Source: Firmicutes bacterium UBA7709
Lineage (GTDB): Bacteria > Bacillota_A > Clostridia > Peptostreptococcales > Anaerovoracaceae
Length of the DNA: 7,772 nucleotides
NCBI GenBank assembly: GCA_002482405.1
Contig: DLFX01000345.1
Span: forward strand, 9,136 to 16,907
Reading direction: 5' to 3'
Made by a program: the position numbers and the translations under genes. Below the pieces are notes generated by a model that worked only from the letters and a program-made list of their open reading frames with translations, was not told the origin of the DNA and searched no databases. Shown piece by piece: positions 1 through 4,834 of the stretch (position 1 is the stretch's first letter; each line of letters starts with the position of its first letter).

Positions 1-1818
1 CGTGAAAACGGCCATTGCTTTCTGGACGGGGAGACCGCCGTGTTTGCCGGAGGAAGCATTACGGGAAAGGATCCGGTCCGGGCGCTGGCTGACGGACTGG
101 ATATGGCCTGGGCCATCGAGGTGTTTCTGAAGACCGGAAAATTGGAATATCCGGAAGAAGCGAAGCCCTGTAGGGCCGTGGCCGATCCCGACAAGCTTAG
201 GAGGGTCGATGGAGTGATTCCCACCGACAACGGGCTTTTTACCGACGAAGAAGCGGCGGCGGAAGCCGGACGCTGCATCCGGTGCCAGTGCGACGCCTGC
301 ATGAAATACTGCGACGTATGCGATTTTCACAATAAATGGCCTATGAGGATCCGGGACGACGTCATGGCTACCGTGGCCTTTTCCACCTCGGAGTCCATCA
401 TAAAGAAAACGCCGGCAAAACGCCTGATGAACACCTGTACCCAGTGCGGGCTCTGCGACGAGGTCTGCCCGGAGGGCATCGAAATCGGAGCCATGCTCCT
501 TGAAGCCCGCCGAAGTCTTCACAGGCAGGGCACCATGCCGGGGGCCTACCATCAGTTCTGGACCAGGGACATGGAGTTTACCAACGGCGAATTTGCCGCC
601 CTTGTCAAAAATGCTCCCGGGAAAACATCCGGCTCCTATGCCTTCTTCCCGGGCTGTCAATTGGGGGCTGCCGATCCGCGCTACGTGGCGGAGCCTTATA
701 AATGGCTCTTGTCAAAGCAGCCGGATACCGGGCTGCTCCTTCGATGCTGCGGCGTTCCCGCCGAATGGGCGGGAAACGAGGAGATGCACGGCAAGGCCAT
801 CGCCGAGCTTCGCGAGGACTGGGAACGGCTGGGCAAGCCGGTTTTGATCTATGCCTGCCCCGCATGCAGAAGGCACCTGGAGGAATACCTCCCGGAAATC
901 GAGACCCTGTCCCTTTATGAGGCCCTGGATCAATGGGGCTTTGAGGCCGGGATAAGGAGCGGAGCATCGCAGGAAAGCGGCGGGCCGCAAGGAACGCCGG
1001 CCATGGAAGACGCGACGTTTTCCATCTTTGATCCGTGCACCGCGCGGCACGTGGAGCCTTTGGAACAGGCGGTCAGAAGCCTTGCGAAGAAGGCGGGATT
1101 GACCCTTGAGGAGCTGCCGAAGGGAGATAAGCACGGGTGCTGCGGCTATGGCGGGCATGTGGCGGAGGCAAACGCCGAGTATGCCGAATATGTGGCGAAG
1201 AAGCGCAGCGGGCTTTCCGGCAATCCATATATCGCGTATTGCATCAACTGCAGGGACATATTTAAAGAGGAAGGAAAGCCGGTCCTGCACATTCTGGATC
1301 TGCTGTTTGACATCAATACCACCGACGCGGGCCTGCCTGACCTTGACGCAAAGCTTCCGGACCTCACCAGGCGCAGGCGCAACCGCATCGATCTGAAGGA
1401 GACGCTGCTGAAAGAAGTTTGGAGTGAAACCATGGAAAAGAAGCCCGAGGATTGCAGTTTCCGGCTGAAAATCAGCCCGGAAGTCCGTGAAAAGATGGAT
1501 CGGCGCAAGATACTGGAAGAAGATCTCTGGGAAGTGATCCGGCTCAGCGGGGCTTCAAAGCGCCGGACCTACGACTCTCAAAAGGGAACCTATACCTGTT
1601 ACCGGGAGCTGGAGAATATCACCTACTGGGTGGAATACCGTCCTATCGGCATCGAGAAACGGGGATTGGACGGCATAGACCGGGAGGGAGCCGAAGACCA
1701 GGATGACGGAGCGTGCCCCGGCGATGCGGTATATGAGATCGTTAACGCCTATACCCACAGGATGAAGATAAAATTGGAGGGAGTCTGGAATGGAAGAAAA
1801 ACAGATATTGATCTGTGA
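1..1818 (+). CDS. FAD/NAD(P) oxidoreductase with ferredoxin and two HdrB-like CCG modules (partial, 5' end outside window)
   Basis: The reading frame is open from base 1, so the N-terminus, including most of the flavin domain, is missing; the GTG at 40 is internal. About 605 residues are visible. Numbering from base 1, residues 14-40 (VFAGGSITGKDPVRALADG) are the typical closing segment of a GltD-like FAD/NAD(P) domain. Cysteines 92, 95, 97, 100, 104 and 107 form a dense cluster, and C146-X2-C-X2-C-X3-CP is a [4Fe-4S] ferredoxin motif. Two CCG modules follow: C219, C249-C250, C286-X2-C289, and C346, C380-C381, C414-X2-C417. These are the ligand pattern of HdrB/HdrD noncubane clusters. The last ~160 residues are a separate basic domain ending with TYWVEY and a near-terminal HRM. 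From memory this matches the 'pyridine nucleotide-disulfide oxidoreductase/dicluster-binding protein' family (DVU_1558 type). The likely role is cytoplasmic electron transfer between NAD(P)H, flavin and Fe-S clusters; the partner and reaction are unknown. It overlaps the next gene by 29 bp, implying translational coupling. Confidence 0.88.
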   Translation, partial: RENGHCFLDGETAVFAGGSITGKDPVRALADGLDMAWAIEVFLKTGKLEYPEEAKPCRAVADPDKLRRVDGVIPTDNGLFTDEEAAAEAGRCIRCQCDACMKYCDVCDFHNKWPMRIRDDVMATVAFSTSESIIKKTPAKRLMNTCTQCGLCDEVCPEGIEIGAMLLEARRSLHRQGTMPGAYHQFWTRDMEFTNGEFAALVKNAPGKTSGSYAFFPGCQLGAADPRYVAEPYKWLLSKQPDTGLLLRCCGVPAEWAGNEEMHGKAIAELREDWERLGKPVLIYACPACRRHLEEYLPEIETLSLYEALDQWGFEAGIRSGASQESGGPQGTPAMEDATFSIFDPCTARHVEPLEQAVRSLAKKAGLTLEELPKGDKHGCCGYGGHVAEANAEYAEYVAKKRSGLSGNPYIAYCINCRDIFKEEGKPVLHILDLLFDINTTDAGLPDLDAKLPDLTRRRRNRIDLKETLLKEVWSETMEKKPEDCSFRLKISPEVREKMDRRKILEEDLWEVIRLSGASKRRTYDSQKGTYTCYRELENITYWVEYRPIGIEKRGLDGIDREGAEDQDDGACPGDAVYEIVNAYTHRMKIKLEGVWNGRKTDIDL

Positions 1819-1984
1819 CAAGTGCAAGGTGGAGATGAAGGAATACGAAGTCGAATTTACCTATCTGAACCGCTCTTTCCGTCACAAGGTGCCCCGATGT
1901 CCGGAGTGCGGACAAGTCTACATTTCTGAAAAACTGGCCTCCGGCCGCATGAGCGATGTGGAAAAACAGCTGGAAGAAAAATAA
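1790..1984 (+). CDS. Small four-cysteine redox/zinc-ribbon-like protein (DVU_1557/CLJU_RS11820-like)
   Basis: This is a 64-residue protein with two CxxC pairs, C9-X2-C12 and C37-X2-C40, the spacing of a zinc ribbon or rubredoxin-like knuckle. The second pair sits in RCPECGQVYIS, typical of such knuckles. The C-terminal third is charged and helical-looking. The start is supported by GGAGGGAG at 1777-1784, and the gene begins 29 bp inside the preceding oxidoreductase gene in another frame. From memory, small proteins of this type sit beside the dicluster oxidoreductase and are named 'DVU_1557 family' or 'CLJU_RS11820 family' redox proteins. Whether the cysteines hold zinc, iron or a disulfide cannot be told from sequence. 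The overlap suggests production in fixed proportion to the oxidoreductase, possibly as a subunit or electron carrier. No biochemical role is known to me. Confidence 0.85.
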   Translation: MEEKQILICDKCKVEMKEYEVEFTYLNRSFRHKVPRCPECGQVYISEKLASGRMSDVEKQLEEK

Positions 1985-1995
1985 GGAGAGACGAG

Positions 1996-2727
1996 ATGGA
2001 CAATTTTAAGCCGGGAGAATTCAGAATCACAGAAAAGGCGATGGATATATGGAAGCTTCCCAAGGGCTCCGAAGTTTTGGACGTCGGTTGCGGCAGGGGG
2101 GAAACCGTGGAATTTCTTGAGAAAAAATACGGATACAAGTGCAGCGGCATCGACCTTTCCATGGCGAGGGTCAAGGAAGGCAAAGAGCGGAATCCGAAGC
2201 TGAATATCAAATACGGAGACGGGGAGTTTTTGGATGATTTTTCATCCTTCTCCTTCGACGGAGTCCTCATGGAGTGCACACTGTCCCTGATCAATCTGCC
2301 CGACGAAGCCCTTCACGAGGCGTATTGCGTGCTGAAAAAAGGCGGGAGGCTGTTCGTCAGCGATCTGTATATCAAGGACCCCGATCCCGGGTTTGTGAAA
2401 GCGCTGCAGATCGAGGCGGAACGGCAGAGCAAAAAGCCCCATGAAGAGGGGGAGTGCAACACCGATTGCGCCGATGAACATAAAAAAAGAACAGTGAACT
2501 TCCGGTCAAGCGGAAGGTTTCTCATAGAGCCTCTCTTGGCGCAGCTCGTGGAAATCGGGTTTAAAAACGTCGCGTGGGAGGACTGCTCAGCCGAGCTCGA
2601 CAGCTATGTGGCCCAAATACTCATGAACGAAGGTACGCTGGAAAACTGCCTCTGCGACGAGGCCCTTCACCCGAAGGATCAGTTTAAAACGGGGTATTTC
2701 ATGCTTACGGCGGAAAAACCACTGTAG
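1996..2727 (+). CDS. SAM-dependent class I methyltransferase (DVU_1556-like)
   Basis: This 243-residue protein has a class I methyltransferase fold. Motif I is VLDVGCGRG (residues 27-35), the acidic ribose-binding strand ends in GID (51-53), and a GDGEF segment plus DGVLMECTLSLI follow, as in UbiE-like enzymes. The GGRLFVSDLY segment after the 'LKKGG' turn is also characteristic. Unlike an ordinary UbiE-type enzyme, the C-terminal half carries extra cysteines, C154-X3-C158 and C218-X-C220, which could bind a metal or a cluster. The start has AAGGAGA at 1983-1989 with good spacing. It lies 11 bp after the small redox gene, clearly in the same operon. From memory, a methyltransferase of the 'DVU_1556 family' sits at this place in molybdenum-hydroxylase-associated clusters. 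The methyl acceptor is unknown; a role in cofactor maturation is inference from context. Confidence 0.85.
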   Translation: MDNFKPGEFRITEKAMDIWKLPKGSEVLDVGCGRGETVEFLEKKYGYKCSGIDLSMARVKEGKERNPKLNIKYGDGEFLDDFSSFSFDGVLMECTLSLINLPDEALHEAYCVLKKGGRLFVSDLYIKDPDPGFVKALQIEAERQSKKPHEEGECNTDCADEHKKRTVNFRSSGRFLIEPLLAQLVEIGFKNVAWEDCSAELDSYVAQILMNEGTLENCLCDEALHPKDQFKTGYFMLTAEKPL

Positions 2728-2760
2728 TATTCGGAATAATTAATAAGAGGAATTTACAGC

Positions 2761-3615
2761 ATGGATCAGAAAACAGCAGTGATATACGGCGCCGGCCAGT
2801 GCGGGATCATGGCCCGGACGTACTTGAAAAAGAATATGAATATCCTCGGCTTTGCCGACCAGCGCGGGGATTTGCAGGGTCGGCTCATCGACGGTCTTCC
2901 CGTTATAAACCCGGACAAGCTGTCGGAATATGATCCGGACCTGATTGTCGTAGCGGTTCTCAACGCCGAACAAAACCGACTGATCACGGACCGGCTCCTG
3001 GAAAGCGGCGTCAGCCGGGAGCGCATCGTCTCCATCCGGTCCTTAAAGGAGTATCTGGACGCCAGATCTTCCGCCGCAAGGCTCATCGCGTCGGAAATTA
3101 ACAGCCGGGGCGTTCCGGGCGCCGTCGCCGAGCTGGGCGTGTACCAGGGCGAATTTGCGGCTTTGATTAATGAGCTTTTTCCGGAACGCAGCCTGTACCT
3201 CTTCGATACCTTCGAGGGATTTGACGAGAGGGATGTGGAAATAGAAGCCCGGGAGAAGTTCTCCTTTGCCAGGGCGGGCGACTTCCGCGACACCGGCGTC
3301 GATCTGGTCAGAAGCAGGCTTCCGTTTCCGGAACGGGCAGTTTTCAAGGAAGGGCGGTTCCCCGGCACCGTGGCGGAGCTGGAAGAAACCTTTGCGTTTG
3401 TGAGCATTGACGCCGACTTGTACACTCCTGTTTACGAGGGATTGAAATATTTTTATCCAAGGCTGCATCAGGGCGGATATATCCTGATCCACGATTATAA
3501 CAGTATGCAGTACAAGGGAGCGGGAAAGGCCGTCCGGCAGTATTGCGTCGAGAATAACCTGTTTATCGTCCCGTTGAGCGACATGCACGGAAGCGCCGTA
3601 CTCATCAGGCAGTGA
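2761..3615 (+). CDS. Two-domain protein: PglD-like Rossmann domain plus TylF/MycF-type O-methyltransferase
   Basis: This is a 284-residue protein with two parts. Residues 5-95 form a small nucleotide-binding-like domain starting AVIYGAGQCG, then a strand ending in GFAD and a DLIVVAV strand, resembling the N-terminal domain of PglD-type sugar acyltransferases. Residues ~112-284 are a TylF/MycF (macrocin O-methyltransferase) domain: VAELGVYQGEF (122-132) binds SAM, LFDTFEGF surrounds D149, and SIDADLY (D217, D219) and HDY (244-246) supply the acidic residues that bind Mg2+ in this family. TylF and MycF methylate sugar hydroxyls, so the family points to an O-methyltransferase of a sugar or similar small molecule. 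No glycosyl-pathway gene is visible here, so the substrate is open. RBS AAGAGGAA (2745-2752) supports the ATG. It lies 33 bp after the preceding methyltransferase and 28 bp before the regulator, so co-transcription is likely. Confidence 0.82.
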   Translation: MDQKTAVIYGAGQCGIMARTYLKKNMNILGFADQRGDLQGRLIDGLPVINPDKLSEYDPDLIVVAVLNAEQNRLITDRLLESGVSRERIVSIRSLKEYLDARSSAARLIASEINSRGVPGAVAELGVYQGEFAALINELFPERSLYLFDTFEGFDERDVEIEAREKFSFARAGDFRDTGVDLVRSRLPFPERAVFKEGRFPGTVAELEETFAFVSIDADLYTPVYEGLKYFYPRLHQGGYILIHDYNSMQYKGAGKAVRQYCVENNLFIVPLSDMHGSAVLIRQ

Positions 3616-3643
3616 CGGGGAACATGGCGGAAAAGGAGCAGTT

Positions 3644-4318
3644 ATGATTGAAAACAGCATTATTCACAGTCTGAAGAGTTCAAAATTGTTTCAGGGTCTT
3701 AGCGACAGCGATATCAGAGAAATCTGCGGTCTTGTGGCGGTTGCCGATAGGGAGTTTTCCAAAAACCAGGTCATCGTCAATCAGGGAGAACCGGTGAGCA
3801 GAATCGGAATCCTGAAAAGAGGGACCGTGATCAGTTCAAAGTATCACTTTAACGGGAACGTGCAGATTTTGAGGATCTATAACCGGGGGGAGGCGTTTTC
3901 ACTGGACGCGGCAAACACGAATCTCCTGACGAGCCCGGTCACCCTGACAAGCCAGACGGACTGCGCCGTGGTCTTTGTCCCTTACGCGAAGCTGGTCGAC
4001 AGCGACGTTATTCGGCCGGAAATTAAAAAGACCATCATGTCCAACTGCAGCGAGATCCTCAGCAATGAATTGATTCGTCTCATGTATAAAATAGACGTTC
4101 TTTCAAACCGGACGCTCAGGGAACGGATCCTGACCTATCTCAGCCTGATCAGCGAGAGGGTCGGAAGCGATTCCTTTGACATTGGAATGAATCAGGAGCA
4201 GTTTGCGCAGTATTTATGCGTGAACAGGAGCGTGCTCTCCAATGAGCTAAACCAGATGAGAAAGGCCGAGTTGATCGATTACAAAGGAAAACGTTATAAA
4301 ATTTTAAAAACTTTTTAA
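3644..4318 (+). CDS. Crp/Fnr-family transcriptional regulator
   Basis: This 224-residue protein has a cyclic-nucleotide-like beta-barrel (about residues 10-120), a long dimer helix (~125-155) and a C-terminal winged helix (~155-224). The winged helix aligns without gaps to E. coli Crp from residue ~182. In the recognition helix, Crp R180 corresponds to R195, E181 to S196 and R185 to N200. The barrel lacks the Crp Arg-Ser pair that holds the cAMP phosphate (SP occurs there), so cAMP is an unlikely ligand. Four scattered cysteines (28, 107, 135, 192) do not form the FNR N-terminal cluster. The effector is unknown. The start is supported by AAGGAG (3633-3638). A 16-bp palindrome begins 4 bp after the stop codon and another lies ~340 bp further on; these are the natural candidate targets, making it a probable activator of the downstream region. 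Confidence 0.9.
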   Translation: MIENSIIHSLKSSKLFQGLSDSDIREICGLVAVADREFSKNQVIVNQGEPVSRIGILKRGTVISSKYHFNGNVQILRIYNRGEAFSLDAANTNLLTSPVTLTSQTDCAVVFVPYAKLVDSDVIRPEIKKTIMSNCSEILSNELIRLMYKIDVLSNRTLRERILTYLSLISERVGSDSFDIGMNQEQFAQYLCVNRSVLSNELNQMRKAELIDYKGKRYKILKTF

Positions 4319-4321
4319 AAA

Positions 4322-4364
4322 TGTTGTACATACAACAGAATTTCTTTGGGGGCCGTGTTACACT
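4322..4364 (+). promoter_or_regulatory. Class II Crp/Fnr-type promoter 1 (operator plus -10)
   Basis: TGTTGTACATACAACA (4322-4337) is a perfect palindrome with 7-bp arms around CA. It has the same 16-bp, TGTTG-N6-CAACA layout as a Crp site (TGTGA-N6-TCACA). TACACT at 4359-4364 is a plausible -10 (4 of 6 matches to TATAAT). Nothing like a -35 lies at 4336-4341. With transcription starting about 7 nt after the -10, near 4371, the operator centre (4329.5) falls at about -41.5, the standard class II activator position. A second copy with the same geometry lies at 4660-4702. This is a sequence-based prediction. Confidence 0.65.
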
Positions 4365-4370
4365 TACATC

Positions 4371-4543
4371 ATGAAAAGGCCTTACGCTAAAATTTGCCTC
4401 TTTAGCTGAAAGGGTTAGTTCAAAAACATTTTGATGAGTGCCGGAATAAAAGTTCCCATTTATTTCGACGCGAAACGGGAAAAAAATTAAATCAACCAAA
4501 CTCAAGCAAAAGGAAGAGCCTAGGCTCTTCCTTTTGCTTATTA
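4371..4543 (+). ncRNA. Candidate small RNA between promoter 1 and the terminator
   Basis: From the predicted start near 4371 to the strong terminator at 4504-4539 is about 170 nt with no convincing gene. It contains a hairpin with TTCCC (4453-4457) pairing GGGAA (4477-4481) outside TTTCG (4463-4467) pairing CGAAA (4471-4475) around an ACG loop. A dedicated activator-type promoter plus a strong terminator with no real ORF between is the usual look of a regulated small RNA. Two very short ORFs exist, 12 codons at 4371-4409 and 18 codons at 4434-4490, neither with a good ribosome binding site, so a micropeptide mRNA cannot be excluded. It matches no known RNA family that I recognise. Confidence 0.4.
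4504..4543. terminator. Strong, probably bidirectional intrinsic terminator
   Basis: AAGCAAAAGGAAGAGCC (4504-4520) is perfectly complementary to GGCTCTTCCTTTTGCTT (4523-4539) around TA. Read on the + strand, a GC-rich 10-bp core (AGGAAGAGCC/GGCTCTTCCT) is followed by TTTTGCTT; the other strand also gives a T-rich tail. It would end any read-through from the regulator gene and transcripts from promoter 1. No gene in the window approaches it on the - strand. Confidence 0.85.
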
Positions 4544-4659
4544 TCACTATTCCCGATTTAAGTCCAAGACAAATCCATGCTTTAATTTGAGAGCAGTATA
4601 AACAACACCAAATAATACAATCAAAAAACTAACTAAATATATAAAGAACTAATTAAATA
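4544..4659. other. AT-rich non-coding spacer with a 20-bp-period direct repeat
   Basis: I see no gene in this stretch. AACTAACTAAATAT (4627-4640) recurs as AACTAATTAAATAT (4647-4660), one mismatch in 14, with a 20-bp period, which is close to two helical turns. It lies directly upstream of operator 2, so it could be a curved or UP-element-like segment, or a site for another protein. GATTTAAGTCCAAGA at 4555-4569 recurs as GATTTAAGCCAAGA at 4717-4730, differing by one missing T. I do not see a Fur-type box. Confidence 0.45.
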
Positions 4660-4702
4660 TGTTGCCCAAACAACGAACTTTTTTGTTAAATCCTGTTAAA
4701 CT
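4660..4702 (+). promoter_or_regulatory. Class II Crp/Fnr-type promoter 2, driving the ABC transporter
   Basis: TGTTGCCCAAACAACG (4660-4675) matches operator 1 at 12 of 16 positions and keeps the GTTG-N6-CAAC inverted repeat. TAAACT (4697-4702) is the -10 candidate, at exactly the offset TACACT has from operator 1 (both -10 boxes begin 37 bp after the operator's first base), and the longer string TGTTA[C/A]ACT is shared. No -35 box is visible. Predicted start is ~4709, giving a leader of about 126 nt before the permease ATG. Confidence 0.65.
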
Positions 4703-4742
4703 ACCGTAGACGGATAGATTTAAGCCAAGAAGCGGTTTTTTA

Positions 4743-4823
4743 ATGAAAAAGAATGTTACGAAAGTATGGGCAGATGTTTCAGCAGGCGGGTATTCCGCGC
4801 CTTGCCAACAGTCTGCTTTTTAG
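4743..4823 (+). CDS. Candidate 26-residue peptide (unknown; leader or precursor peptide)
   Basis: An ATG at 4743 opens 26 codons ending in TAG at 4821-4823. The stop abuts the permease ribosome binding site. The product starts MKKNVTKVW and continues DVSAGGYSAPC to end QQSAF. It is basic at the N-terminus, has one Trp (9), one Tyr (17) and one Cys (21), and carries a Gly-Gly at 15-16, which in secreted peptides can mark a leader cleavage site. It lies inside the predicted leader, ~34 nt after the expected start site. The possible ribosome site AAGAAGCGG (4727-4735) is weak. It could be a genuine small protein, a modified-peptide precursor whose product the transporter handles, or a regulatory leader peptide working with the overlapping hairpin. 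I recognise no family, and chance cannot be excluded at this length. Confidence 0.35.
   Translation: MKKNVTKVWADVSAGGYSAPCQQSAF
4770..4821 (+). promoter_or_regulatory. Terminator-like hairpin (possible attenuator) in the transporter leader
   Basis: GCAGATGTT (4770-4778) pairs with AACA-TCTGC (4807-4816, with G4811 bulged). An inner stem GCGG (4786-4789) pairs with CCGC (4795-4798). Five T residues (4817-4821) follow immediately, and the permease ribosome binding site starts at 4822. This is the look of an intrinsic terminator that would have to be bypassed for transporter expression, or of a structure that masks the ribosome site. I do not recognise a known riboswitch fold upstream of it. 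Confidence 0.4.
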
Positions 4824-4834
4824 GTGGTAGATAT

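Noticed and set aside
40..42. GTG at 40 as the start of the first gene
   Set aside because: The same frame is open to base 1 and encodes family-like residues (GHCFLDGETA) before it; the codon falls inside the last part of the FAD/NAD(P) domain.
712..1290. Long antisense open frame, and others opposite 2766-3425 and 3043-3660
   Set aside because: They mirror well-supported + strand genes, have no ribosome sites or recognisable motifs, and are explained by codon bias of the true genes.
1431..1818. Separate gene starting at ATG 1431 within the oxidoreductase
   Set aside because: The frame is continuous with the CCG modules, and the C-terminal WVEY/HRM domain belongs, as far as I recall, to the same family of fused proteins.
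4149..4547. Antisense open frame across the regulator end and terminator
   Set aside because: It begins inside the terminator palindrome, runs through operator 1 and into the regulator gene, and shows no family features.
4766..4834. N-terminal extension of the permease from an ATG at 4766
   Set aside because: The added residues are Arg/Cys-rich and unlike the family, no good ribosome site precedes 4766, and ATG 4835 has AGGTGG 7 nt upstream and gives the normal family length.
4703..4834. Cobalamin, Moco or similar known riboswitch in the transporter leader
   Set aside because: I could not find a B12 box or another conserved riboswitch core; the leader is also short (~126 nt). A covariance-model search would settle it.
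4319..4834. Fur or DtxR box upstream of the transporter
   Set aside because: The gap is AT-rich but no GATAAT-type inverted repeat or comparable iron box is visible; the clear palindromes are the TGTTG-N6-CAAC pair.
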